Below, in pieces: positions 53,944 through 61,941 of a stretch of 64,000 nt of DNA (position 1 is the stretch's first letter; each line of letters begins with the position of its first letter). Made by a program: the position numbers and the translations under genes. The stretch is from Bacteroidota bacterium (GTDB lineage Bacteria > Bacteroidota > Bacteroidia > Bacteroidales > UBA5342), in assembly GCA_003249935.1 (NCBI GenBank), contig QKHT01000214.1, forward strand, positions 22,170 to 86,169, written 5' to 3'. The notes below the pieces were generated by a model that saw only the letters and a list, made by a program, of their open reading frames with translations, was not told the origin of the DNA and ran no database searches.

Positions 53944-54804
53944 TTAAATTGATACACCTTTCGAAAAATGCGCCATTACATTTTCGAAGTAGGTTTTCGA
54001 AATAGGAATCCGTACCTCATTGGGGGTATCGAGTTCGACAACCATGCCGTCCTTTTCTCTTCGAATCACCTTAACTTTGTCACTATTAATCATATATGAC
54101 CTATGGCAACGCATAATGGTTGTTGTTTTAAGCATCTCTTCCATCGCTTTCATCGAGTTGCGAAGCATAAACTTCTGCAACTTTAGTTGATTGAGATAGA
54201 ATAAACTTACATAATTATCTGTGGCTTCAACATAACAAAGGTTATCGGCTTTGGTACTGAACCTGAGGCTTCCCTTTTCGTCCGAAAAATGAAGCATCCC
54301 CTTGTTTACTTCGGGCGTTACAAGACCCTGTACAATGGCTTCCAGCTTTTGTCGCTTATCTTCCCACGAAAACAACAACCACAATACCGAATAGGGCAAA
54401 AGCAATACCAATGCTGTATTTTGAACCGATATTTCGAGTAATTCCATAAACGAACGTGGGTCTTTCAAAAATACCTGTTCGTAAATAGCATAAAACATGC
54501 CCATAAAAAAAACCTCAAGCAGCGTCCAAATGATGTATCCATGTAATTTTATGCTTTTCGATTTGCTATACCGATACATAATGATACGACTGAGGACCAC
54601 AACTAAAACGCCGGTAAGTGTAATGAGGCTCGAATAGAGAAGTATCTGATTTTTGGTAACCCCTTTATATTTCAATTCGAGATCGAAAGGCCGGTACATA
54701 TTTATAAATATAAGGGCAAAGGCGGCCGTTAGCAGAATCAGTCTGGTAATGTTTCGTTTCGAAACCAGATATCCGGGAATATTATCCTGAAAATTTACAA
54801 TCAT
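53944..54804 (-). CDS. Membrane-anchored LytTR family transcriptional regulator
   Basis: 286 residues. Four hydrophobic helices in the first 150 residues (LILLTAAFALIFINMY, ILLYSSLITLTGVLVVVLS, LLEVFFMGMFYAIYE, ALVLLLPYSVLWLLF) precede a C-terminal LytTR DNA-binding domain (about 180-280; VEATDNYVSLFYLNQ, CHRSYMINSDKVKVIRREKDG, IPISKTYFENV). There is no response-regulator receiver, so the membrane part is probably the sensor. It lies directly upstream of the antiporter, whose expression it may control. The LytTR beta-fold binds direct repeats; none was identified confidently here. Confidence 0.92.
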   Translation of the reverse strand: MIVNFQDNIPGYLVSKRNITRLILLTAAFALIFINMYRPFDLELKYKGVTKNQILLYSSLITLTGVLVVVLSRIIMYRYSKSKSIKLHGYIIWTLLEVFFMGMFYAIYEQVFLKDPRSFMELLEISVQNTALVLLLPYSVLWLLFSWEDKRQKLEAIVQGLVTPEVNKGMLHFSDEKGSLRFSTKADNLCYVEATDNYVSLFYLNQLKLQKFMLRNSMKAMEEMLKTTTIMRCHRSYMINSDKVKVIRREKDGMVVELDTPNEVRIPISKTYFENVMAHFSKGVSI

Positions 54805-54826
54805 ACTGAACCATTATTCTCCACAA

Positions 54827-54834
54827 CAAAGTTA
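54827..54834 (-). promoter_or_regulatory. Candidate -7 box for the LytTR-antiporter unit
   Basis: Minus-strand TAACTTTG fits TAnnTTTG and lies 22 bases before the LytTR start. No convincing -33 TTTG was found. Confidence 0.4.
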
Positions 54835-55010
54835 ATTTTTTATTCCAATTAAGCCATATATGCTGGTGCAAATAGCCGAATTTCGCCCCATTATTGCGCT
54901 TTTAGCCACACTATTTCTAATTTTATCCCAATTTAGCCCCAAATATCCCTTTAAATTTCATGTCAAAAAAATGGTTCGTTTATTTGCACTGTTCAAATCA
55001 AAATTGTGTG

Positions 55011-56147
55011 ATGGGATATATCGAAATGTTTCAGAGTCTACGGCAAAATCAGGTGCTTAATTCTTCCTCAGACGGAGAAATTAATGCCTGTTTGTCGATT
55101 CGTTATTTTTCGGTTTCGGCATTGCCGGTAAACCGACCATTGGCATCCCATTCTCACGAAGAACAAAACAAACGCTTTGCCGATTCGGTCAACGAAAATC
55201 TTAATTTCACCTATCCGGTACTATTTCCATCGGGCAAATCGAAATTTAGCGAAGCCATTATATTACTTCATGGGTTAAACGAACGGAACTGGATTAAGTA
55301 CCATACCTGGGCCACCGAAATATGCAACAACACCGGCAAACCGGTTATTTTGTTTCCAATTTCGCACCACATGAACCGTGCGCCCGAAGACTGGGGAAAC
55401 ATCCGCAGCATGGCAGGCTATCTTAAATCTTCAGAAAATAAACAAGCCACTTCATCGTTTGCCAATGTGGCACTCAGCGAGCGACTTACCGAAGACCCAT
55501 TGCGCTTTTTTTACTCCGGTCTGCAAACATCATCCGATGTACTGGCTTTGGTTCAACAAATAAAAACCGGTTCGCACCCAATGTTCGAAAAAGGGAGTCA
55601 TGCCGATTTTTTCGCCTATTCAATTGGTGGGTTTTTGGCCCAGATACTCTTTCTGGCCTATGGCGACGACGAGCTCGCCGGATCGCGATTATTTCTGTTT
55701 TGCAGCGGTTCGTTTTTTTCTGAAATGAACGGGGTTTCTAAACTCATAATGAACCAACCGGCATACAACCAACTGCACCGCTACTATGTCAGCGGCATCG
55801 AAGCCGAAATAAAAGCCGGTTCACCCTTGTCGTCATTCCTCACACACGAGCGTCTTGGCATCGCTTTTCGATCAATGCTGTCGGTGGGTCGGCTGCAATC
55901 TTTTCGCGACAACATGTACCGAAAAATCGCAGATCGGATTAAAGCCGTGTCGCTCCTTGGCGACAAGGTAATTCCGGCAAAAGGAACAGTTGCTGTGCTG
56001 AATAGATTTACTCAGGTCGAAGTGCTCGATTTCGCTTTCGATTATGCCCACGAAATGCCATTTCCGGTCAATCAACCTGGTTTTTCGGCCATTATCGACA
56101 ATGCCTTCGAAACAATCTTTGCACGGGTATCCGGTTTTCTGAGGTAA
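55011..56147 (+). CDS. DUF6051 family alpha/beta-hydrolase-like protein
   Basis: 378 residues. FSEAIILLHGLNERNWIKYHTWATEICNNTGKPVILFPISHHMNRAP resembles the oxyanion-hole strand of alpha/beta hydrolases, and DFFAYSIGGFLAQILFLAYG contains a GxSxG-like YSIGG in the nucleophile-elbow position. A conserved late DYAHEMPFP could supply the His. The match is to DUF6051, uncharacterised in Bacteroidota. The longest frame begins at 54960; MGYIEMFQSLRQNQ at 55011 looks like the natural N-terminus, but the start is uncertain. No signal peptide. Confidence 0.75.
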   Translation: MGYIEMFQSLRQNQVLNSSSDGEINACLSIRYFSVSALPVNRPLASHSHEEQNKRFADSVNENLNFTYPVLFPSGKSKFSEAIILLHGLNERNWIKYHTWATEICNNTGKPVILFPISHHMNRAPEDWGNIRSMAGYLKSSENKQATSSFANVALSERLTEDPLRFFYSGLQTSSDVLALVQQIKTGSHPMFEKGSHADFFAYSIGGFLAQILFLAYGDDELAGSRLFLFCSGSFFSEMNGVSKLIMNQPAYNQLHRYYVSGIEAEIKAGSPLSSFLTHERLGIAFRSMLSVGRLQSFRDNMYRKIADRIKAVSLLGDKVIPAKGTVAVLNRFTQVEVLDFAFDYAHEMPFPVNQPGFSAIIDNAFETIFARVSGFLR

Positions 56148-56170
56148 ACACTACATTCTTTCTGTATATA

Positions 56171-56207
56171 AAAAGACACGGTCGTCAAGCGAGACGCCGT
56201 GTCTTTT
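56171..56207. terminator. Bidirectional intrinsic terminator
   Basis: AAAAGACACGG (56171-56181) and CCGTGTCTTTT (56197-56207) form an 11-bp stem with a 15-base loop between the convergent DUF6051 and Usp genes. Both strands have T-rich flanks, so it can serve both transcripts. Confidence 0.9.
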
Positions 56208-56233
56208 GTTTTTGTATTTTGAACCGTACGTTT

Positions 56234-57340
56234 TTATGCGTGAAATACCAAAAGCGGAGTATTTGTATGGAACAACATTTTACGCGCCATACCCGGGTTA
56301 AACAACCTCGAAAACACATTCCTGCGATGCGTGGTAATAGCCAATAGTTCCACATGATGTTCCTGAACCACTTTCTCGAGTGCCAGCAACAAATCGTCGC
56401 CTTCGATAAACGAACACTTTATTTTTCGTTTCGGATATTTCTTTTTCAAAAAATTCTTCATCCCTTCTAATTTCACTTCATCCCAAATATCGTCGTTTTT
56501 ATGTCCCACATGTACGCAATGTGTTGTTAAATCTATATTTTCGGTAATATGCATTAGCTTTTCCAGAGCTATAAAGTCCTTTTTATCGAAACTGGTTGCA
56601 TAAACCATATTCTGTACGTCCACCAAGCTATGCATAGTGGTATCTTCGGGAAGTGCCAATACCGGGACTTTGGCCCGATCTACAATTTCGGCAGTTACAC
56701 TACCGATAAGGTCGCTGTTTTTTTTGTTTGAACCGCGTGTGCCCATAATTACCAACATCGGCTTCAATGTTCGGGTGAGCCGAAGAATTTCCTCTTCAGG
56801 AATCCCTTCGTGAATAATCGGATCAAAATCTACTTTCGGAAACTCGCCCGATTCTACCTTTTCCTTTAATAACTTAACAAACTCGTTAAACTGATTGTTT
56901 GCCATATCCTCGGTTTCTTTTAGCGAATCGTCGAGTCGTGCATCGTATGTAAAAGCATCTGTAAAAGGTAGCGTATTTACTAATGGATTAAAATAAGCAT
57001 GGAACACAATAACCTGTGCATTCGCCTTTGCAGCCAAATCGAAACCAACCTCGCAAGCCTTCATCGAATACGAGCTAAAATCAATAGGAATAAGGATAGA
57101 ACGCGGTACTAACTCGTTTTCATTACCACTATAAAACAGCTCATTGGTTTTTTCAATAATCTTAAGTGCCTTTTCCAAATCGTGTTCCAGTATCTGAACT
57201 TTTACACCACCCGAAAAAGCCCCCTGAATAAGATTGATATTCTGTAATACACAATCAACCCCTTCGTTTTCGAGCCTGTTTTTAAGAATTTGTGCCCGCT
57301 CGAAGGTGTGAGTAGCCACTGTAATGAGTTTTTCTTCCAT
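56234..57340 (-). CDS. DUF2007-Usp-Usp fusion protein
   Basis: 368 residues. Residues about 1-70 (TVATHTFERAQILKNRLENEGVDCVLQN...GGVKVQILEHDLEKALKII) match the DUF2007 putative signal-transducing domain. Two universal stress protein domains follow: the first (about 80-235) keeps the nucleotide motif MGTRGSNKKNSDLIGSVTAEIV, the second (about 245-368) has TTHRRNVFSRLFNPGMARKML and LVFHA. Usp proteins bind ATP or AMP and act in starvation and stress. The DUF2007 fusion, a fold related to PII-like sensors, suggests an added ligand input. Single gene with a strong terminator. Confidence 0.88.
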   Translation of the reverse strand: MEEKLITVATHTFERAQILKNRLENEGVDCVLQNINLIQGAFSGGVKVQILEHDLEKALKIIEKTNELFYSGNENELVPRSILIPIDFSSYSMKACEVGFDLAAKANAQVIVFHAYFNPLVNTLPFTDAFTYDARLDDSLKETEDMANNQFNEFVKLLKEKVESGEFPKVDFDPIIHEGIPEEEILRLTRTLKPMLVIMGTRGSNKKNSDLIGSVTAEIVDRAKVPVLALPEDTTMHSLVDVQNMVYATSFDKKDFIALEKLMHITENIDLTTHCVHVGHKNDDIWDEVKLEGMKNFLKKKYPKRKIKCSFIEGDDLLLALEKVVQEHHVELLAITTHRRNVFSRLFNPGMARKMLFHTNTPLLVFHA

Positions 57341-57472
57341 AATATTATGTTTTAAAAGTTATAAATATCGTCATCTTAAAATTACGAAAAAAATCGCTAT
57401 TTTCTGCTATTGCATCCCCTTTTTATCCAAATTGTTTTCGAAACATAAAGAGATACTTTTGACATATTTGTT

Positions 57473-57480
57473 TAATTTTG
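57473..57480 (+). promoter_or_regulatory. Candidate -7 box for trmD
   Basis: TAATTTTG fits TAnnTTTG, 28 bases before the trmD ATG; no properly spaced TTTG was found upstream. Confidence 0.45.
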
Positions 57481-57508
57481 CGATAAAATTCAAAACAGAA
57501 CCCCAAAA

Positions 57509-58186
57509 ATGCGCATAGATATTATTACGGTATTACCCGAACTGCTCGACAGTCCATTAAATCATTCCATTGTAAAGCGGGCAAAAGACAAAGGACTGGT
57601 TGAAATTTATGTGCATAATCTGCGCGATTTCTCGGACGACAAACACCTTAGAGTGGATGATTATGCCTTTGGTGGAACTGCGGGCATGGTTATTAAGTGC
57701 GAACCGGTATTCAAAGCCATCGAACATTTAACTTTACAACGGCCGTACGACGAAATTATTTACACCTCGCCCGACGGCGAGCGGCTCAACCAGCATATTG
57801 CCAATACAATGAGCCTGAAACAAAATATTATCATACTTTGCGGACATTATAAAGGTATTGACCACCGCATTCGCGAATCGCTCATTACCCGCGAAATTTC
57901 AATAGGCGACTACGTGCTTACCGGCGGCGAATTGGCTGCGGCCATTATTACCGATACCGTAGTGCGCTTAATCCCCGGAGTTTTGAGCGACGAACAAAGT
58001 GCGCTTTCCGATTGCTTTCAGGATAATTTACTCTCGCCACCGGTATACACCCGCCCGGCCGAATTTCGTGGAATGACCATTCCCGAAGTGTTGCTCTCGG
58101 GGCATGCAGCCAAAATTGCCGATTGGGAGTTCGAACAGTCTTTAGAACGAACCCGATTGCTTCGCCCCGATCTTTTAGAAGAATAA
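57509..58186 (+). CDS. trmD: tRNA (guanine-N1)-methyltransferase
   Basis: 225 residues, the family's usual length. Trefoil-knot SAM-binding motifs are clear: [24 protein letters not shown] and [14 protein letters not shown]; the N-terminus ([17 protein letters not shown]) and [19 protein letters not shown] are also typical. It methylates G37 next to the anticodon and prevents +1 frameshifting. rimM, rpsP and rplS, its usual neighbours in many bacteria, are absent here. A weak hairpin follows at about 58196-58217. Confidence 0.97.
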   Translation: MRIDIITVLPELLDSPLNHSIVKRAKDKGLVEIYVHNLRDFSDDKHLRVDDYAFGGTAGMVIKCEPVFKAIEHLTLQRPYDEIIYTSPDGERLNQHIANTMSLKQNIIILCGHYKGIDHRIRESLITREISIGDYVLTGGELAAAIITDTVVRLIPGVLSDEQSALSDCFQDNLLSPPVYTRPAEFRGMTIPEVLLSGHAAKIADWEFEQSLERTRLLRPDLLEE

Positions 58187-58409
58187 ACGCGTATTTTGGA
58201 ATGCAATTCCCAAAACATGGCCACATTTACAACAGCTTCATTGAGGTGGAAATATTGTGTTTGAGTATTGTTCGATATAATGTATCCCTCCATTAATGTC
58301 GGGCCGGGTTTGTTACTGAACATTAAACGCAGTGATACAATAAATTCCAAACACAGGTCGTTCTGTTTTTTAGTTTGCGCAAATTTCTGTTACATTTACA
58401 CCTCGCAAA

Positions 58410-59141
58410 ATGATTATGGAAAACGTTATTGAATTCAAAAGCATTGTTAAGTCGTACACCATGGGTCTACAGGCGGTTCAGGCCTTACGCGGCGTGAACC
58501 TGACGATTAAACGTGGCGAATATGTGGCCATTATGGGGCCATCGGGTTCGGGCAAATCGACATTGATGAATATTATGGGTTGTTTGGATACACCCACATC
58601 GGGCGATTACATTCTGAACGGACATCATGCAGCCGGAATGGCAGACGAGGCGTTGGCCGCTATTCGTAACCGCGAAATTGGCTTTGTATTTCAAACGTTT
58701 AATCTTTTGCAACAATACAATGCCTTGGATAATGTGATGCTGCCACTCATTTATGCGGGTATTGCCAAGGATATTCGGCGAGAACGTGCACTTGCAGCCT
58801 TAACATCAGTGGGGTTAGCCGACCGGTTCAGCCATAAACCCAATGAAATGTCGGGCGGACAACGACAACGTGTGGCCATTGCCCGGGCTTTGGTAAACAA
58901 TCCGGCTATTATTTTGGCCGATGAACCCACCGGAAACCTCGATAGCAAAACTTCGGCCGATATTATGGCCCTTTTCGACGAAATATGGTCGAAAGGGAAT
59001 ACTGTAATAGTGGTTACACACGAAGACGATATTGCCCACCATGCCCGCCGAATTGTACGGTTGCACGACGGGATGGTTTTTTCTGATATCGTAAACGAAA
59101 ATCCAACACGAATTATAAAACCGGTTTTATCGGTTCAATAA
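58410..59141 (+). CDS. ABC transporter ATP-binding protein, LolD/MacB type
   Basis: 243 residues with Walker [10 protein letters not shown], signature [15 protein letters not shown], Walker [13 protein letters not shown] and H-loop [46 protein letters not shown] is characteristic of the LolD/MacB/FtsE branch that drives mechanotransmission rather than bulk transport. No permease gene is adjacent, so its partner must lie elsewhere. ATG at 58410; a second in-frame ATG lies two codons on (58416). Confidence 0.93.
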   Translation: MIMENVIEFKSIVKSYTMGLQAVQALRGVNLTIKRGEYVAIMGPSGSGKSTLMNIMGCLDTPTSGDYILNGHHAAGMADEALAAIRNREIGFVFQTFNLLQQYNALDNVMLPLIYAGIAKDIRRERALAALTSVGLADRFSHKPNEMSGGQRQRVAIARALVNNPAIILADEPTGNLDSKTSADIMALFDEIWSKGNTVIVVTHEDDIAHHARRIVRLHDGMVFSDIVNENPTRIIKPVLSVQ

Positions 59142-59187
59142 AGAACTATTTTGTCTGTTTTGAGTTTAACGTAAAAGTATTTTAAAG

Positions 59188-59745
59188 ATGAAAAGAAGCA
59201 TGATATATACCGGTACCGGCGACGACGGCACCACATCGCTTGTTGGTGGAACGCGGGTTTCGAAAGACAGCCTCAGGCTTGATGGTTATGGCACTATCGA
59301 TGAACTGAATTGTCATTTGGGTATGGTTCGCTCATATCCCATTGATAATGAGGATAAAGATTTTATTGTTTTTCTTCAGAACAAACTATTTAGTGTGGGT
59401 GGTCACTTGGCTACCGACAGCTCGGTAACAGCATTAAAATCGGCAACAATAATTACGCCCCAAGACGTAGAACTGATTGAAAAAGAGATGGACCGTCTCG
59501 ATGAAAAACTTCCACCACTCCGCCATTTTGTATTGCCGGGGGGACATCCGCAGGTTTCGGCATGCCATATTGCCCGAACCGTGTGCCGGCGAGCCGAACG
59601 TATTATTATATCGTTGAACCGCGAAAGCAAAATAGACCCTGTTTTGCTGGTTTTTGTGAACCGTGTTTCCGATTATCTTTTTATTTTGTCCCGCAAAATT
59701 TCGCAAGATGTAAAAATTGAAGAAATTCATTGGCAACACGCTTGA
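59188..59745 (+). CDS. Cob(I)alamin adenosyltransferase, PduO type
   Basis: 185 residues. The ATP-binding N-terminus IYTGTGDDGTTSLVGGTRVSKDSLR, the GTIDELNCHLG motif, HFVLPGG and ARTVCRRAERII define the PduO/MMAB family. It transfers the adenosyl group from ATP to cobalamin, making coenzyme B12 for methylmalonyl-CoA mutase and other radical enzymes. The gap to the preceding ABC gene is 46 bases; a joint transcript is likely. Its 3' end overlaps the -33 region of the next promoter. Confidence 0.95.
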   Translation: MKRSMIYTGTGDDGTTSLVGGTRVSKDSLRLDGYGTIDELNCHLGMVRSYPIDNEDKDFIVFLQNKLFSVGGHLATDSSVTALKSATIITPQDVELIEKEMDRLDEKLPPLRHFVLPGGHPQVSACHIARTVCRRAERIIISLNRESKIDPVLLVFVNRVSDYLFILSRKISQDVKIEEIHWQHA

Positions 59746-59771
59746 TTATATCAATTATTATTTTACATTTG
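59742..59771 (+). promoter_or_regulatory. Candidate promoter of the DUF2795 gene
   Basis: TTG (59742-59744) and TACATTTG (59764-59771, fits TAnnTTTG) are separated by 19 bases. Transcription would start about 40 bases before the ATG at 59817. Confidence 0.55.
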
Positions 59772-59816
59772 CGGCAAAAAAATAACCCAAGTATTAACAT
59801 TATTAATCTTGCAAAT

Positions 59817-60038
59817 ATGTATTGGACATTGGAACTTGCTTCGAAACTTGAGGATGCGCCTTGGCCGGCATCTAAGGATGAATTAATTGATTTTGCCATC
59901 CGTTCCGGTGCCCCTCTGGAAGTTATCGAAAACCTTCAGGAAATTGAAGATGAGGGGGAAATTTATGAAAGTATTGAGGACATATGGCCCGACTACCCCA
60001 GTAAAGACGATTTCTTTTTTAACGAAGACGAATATTAA
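59817..60038 (+). CDS. DUF2795 domain-containing protein
   Basis: 73 acidic residues (MYWTLELASKLEDAPWPASKDELIDFAIRSGAPLEVIENL...) matching DUF2795, a small helical family of unknown function whose members often recur in tandem and have DNA/RNA-binding-like helices. The first half holds the domain; the tail (DYPSKDDFFFNEDEY) is acidic and aromatic. The frame is open from 59730, but that region carries the promoter, so ATG 59817 is chosen. The last 23 codons plus terminator are duplicated immediately downstream (59970-60178). Confidence 0.85.
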   Translation: MYWTLELASKLEDAPWPASKDELIDFAIRSGAPLEVIENLQEIEDEGEIYESIEDIWPDYPSKDDFFFNEDEY

Positions 60039-60041
60039 ACG

Positions 60042-60071
60042 AAAAGCAGCCGGAAAAGGGCTGCTTTTTTT
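60042..60071 (+). terminator. Intrinsic terminator of the DUF2795 gene, copy 1
   Basis: AAAAGCAGCC (60042-60051) and GGCTGCTTTT (60059-60068) pair over 10 bp with a 7-base loop and run into seven T. It starts 4 bases past the stop. Confidence 0.92.
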
Positions 60072-60149
60072 AGTATTGAGCACAATTCCTGGTGGCCCGA
60101 CTACCCCGGTAAAGACGATTTCTTTTTTAACGAAGACGAATATTAAACG

Positions 60150-60176
60150 AAAAGCAGCCGGAAAAGGGCTGCTTTT
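60150..60176. terminator. Intrinsic terminator, duplicated copy 2
   Basis: Same hairpin as at 60042-60068, offset by 108 bases. It lies 3 bases from the stop of the convergent nitrilase gene and probably terminates both transcripts. Confidence 0.85.
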
Positions 60177-60178
60177 GT

Positions 60179-60955
60179 TTAAAGTATCTCAAACGTGTCG
60201 GCATCGCGCCAAACCGGAAATTTTTGTCTGAAATCTACCAACCTCTGTGCGTTAAGCGTAAACGAAATGATGCGTTCGTCATTCGAAATCTCAGCCATCG
60301 GTTCACCCAAAAAATTAATAACCATACTATTACCCAAATATTTAACCCCAAGTGCATCGGTTCCAACGCGGTTGCATCCAACCACATAGCACTGGTTTTC
60401 GATGGCTCGTGCCTTCAACAACGTTTCCCATACACTATTTCGCGCGGCAGGCCAATTGGCGCAATTTATCATTAAATGGTACCCAATATTATTGCGCAAC
60501 CAAACCGGAAACCGTAAATCGTAGCAAATCGAAGGCCTAATTTGCCAACCCAAATATTCAATAATTTCGCGTTTTTTACCGCTCGCAAACACACCATCTT
60601 CGCCACTTATAGAAAACAGATGTCGCTTATCATATTTAAACACAGTGCCTTGCGGGGTGATAAATAAAAACCGGTTGTAATGGTCGTTGCCGGCCTTTAT
60701 TATGGCTGAACCACAGATCGCCAAATCGAATTGGTGACTCCACGTTTTCATCCGTTCGATGGTTCTTTCCGAAACCACCTCATTAACAATGCTTTTATTT
60801 TGGGTGAACCCTGTGGTGAACATTTCGGGTAAAACCACAAGATTTGTTTGAGAGGGAACTTTTGACAACAATTCGGTGACTTTGTCGAAGTTGGTTTCGA
60901 CATTTTCCCATGCCATATCGAATTGAATTAGTGCAATATGCAAATTTTGAAGCAT
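60179..60955 (-). CDS. Nitrilase-superfamily amidohydrolase, omega-amidase type
   Basis: 258 residues. The catalytic triad is readable: Glu in VVLPEMFTTGF, Lys in FKYDKRHLFS, Cys in RPSICYDLRFPVW. These and GEPMAEISNDE resemble the YafV/Nit2 omega-amidases that hydrolyse 2-oxoglutaramate or 2-oxosuccinamate formed in methionine salvage and transamination. The longest frame starts with TTG (60964); the ATG at 60955 is preferred. It is divergent from yitT across a 93-base gap. Confidence 0.92.
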   Translation of the reverse strand: MLQNLHIALIQFDMAWENVETNFDKVTELLSKVPSQTNLVVLPEMFTTGFTQNKSIVNEVVSERTIERMKTWSHQFDLAICGSAIIKAGNDHYNRFLFITPQGTVFKYDKRHLFSISGEDGVFASGKKREIIEYLGWQIRPSICYDLRFPVWLRNNIGYHLMINCANWPAARNSVWETLLKARAIENQCYVVGCNRVGTDALGVKYLGNSMVINFLGEPMAEISNDERIISFTLNAQRLVDFRQKFPVWRDADTFEIL

Positions 60956-61014
60956 GAAGTGCAAATTTTAAACAAATCTAACCAATTATCAGGTATCAAA
61001 CCTGAAAAGTTATC

Positions 61015-61022
61015 TATTTTTG
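61015..61022 (+). promoter_or_regulatory. Candidate -7 box for the YitT-CBS operon
   Basis: TATTTTTG fits TAnnTTTG, 26 bases before the chosen YitT start. Its position supports ATG 61049 over the upstream frame opening at 60938. Confidence 0.45.
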
Positions 61023-61048
61023 TCACAGACGTAATTATAAAATTTGTC

Positions 61049-61936
61049 ATGGCACTAAAAACCAGTTTAAAAACCATCGTCCTCGAATACGGCATGATTG
61101 TCATCGGGTCGTTTATATTAGCTACCGGCTTTGTATTTTTTATTAACCCCTACAAAATTGTACCCGGTGGCGTATATGGTATTGGCATTGTGGTGCATAG
61201 CTTGGTAAACTGGATTCCGGTAGGTAGTTTCGGGTTGAGCCTCGATATTCCACTTGTGTTAATAGGGATACGTATTTTAGGGCCTAAATTTGGCACTAAA
61301 ACCATTATGGCTATGGTGCTCACCCCTATTTTTATGGATACAATGACCCACATTTTTGGCGAAAATGACCCTTTACGTCTGGCCGATGATCTGCTGTTGA
61401 GTTGCATTTTCGGAGCCATCCTCATCGGTTTTGGCCTTGGCCTTATCTTTAGGGCCAGAGGCACTTCGGGCGGTTCGGACATTATTGCCATGATTATTAA
61501 TAAATACACCCATGTGTCTATGGGGCAACTGCTTATTATTGTGGATTCCACCATTGTTTTGTTGGCACTTATTGTGTTTCGCGACTGGAAAATTCCGCTC
61601 TATTCGTGGTTGGTTATCTATATTACCGGTCAGGTTATCGATATTACCATTAAGGGATTAAATTACGACAGTGCGGTCATGGTAATCTCGAAGGAACACG
61701 AAGCTATAAAACAATTTATTCTCCAAAAGCTCGAACGTGGGGGCACCTATCTAAAAGGCGAAGGAATGTATACCGGCGAAAAAAAGGAAGTGGTATTTGT
61801 GGTGGTCTCACGCCGAGAGTTGCCCTTACTTAAGGAACAAATCAAGCTGGTTGATCCGTATGCCTTCGTAACCGTACTCGACACCCGCGAAATACTCGGC
61901 GAAGGGTTCAGGCCACTTAATGATCCAAACAACTAA
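61049..61936 (+). CDS. YitT family membrane protein
   Basis: 295 residues: about six N-terminal membrane helices (IVIGSFILATGFVFFINPYKIVPGGVYGIGI, FRARGTSGGSDIIAMIINKYTHVSMGQ) with the family's GG(V/S)xG motifs, then a cytoplasmic DUF2179 domain (about 215-285; AVMVISKEHEAIKQFIL, RGGTYLKGEGMYTGEKKEVVFVVVSRREL). YitT proteins are uncharacterised transporters. The gene is followed after 5 bases by the CBS gene, so co-transcription is likely. Confidence 0.93.
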   Translation: MALKTSLKTIVLEYGMIVIGSFILATGFVFFINPYKIVPGGVYGIGIVVHSLVNWIPVGSFGLSLDIPLVLIGIRILGPKFGTKTIMAMVLTPIFMDTMTHIFGENDPLRLADDLLLSCIFGAILIGFGLGLIFRARGTSGGSDIIAMIINKYTHVSMGQLLIIVDSTIVLLALIVFRDWKIPLYSWLVIYITGQVIDITIKGLNYDSAVMVISKEHEAIKQFILQKLERGGTYLKGEGMYTGEKKEVVFVVVSRRELPLLKEQIKLVDPYAFVTVLDTREILGEGFRPLNDPNN

Positions 61937-61941
61937 AACTT

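Larger units (their letters stand above)
59970..60178 (+). repeat. Abutting tandem duplication of the DUF2795 3' end and its terminator
   Basis: Copy 1 (59970-60071) and copy 2 (60072-60178) both begin AGTATTGAG. From TGGCCCGACTACCCC on (59985 and 60093) 84 bases are identical except one A/G change; a 6-base length difference lies near the start. Each copy contains the same last codons, stop TAA and hairpin, and copy 2 remains in the same reading frame as the gene. Confidence 0.95.

Noticed and set aside
58196..58217. Weak hairpin TTTTGGAA...TTCCCAAAA after trmD
   Set aside because: Short and imperfect with no U-run; termination there is uncertain.
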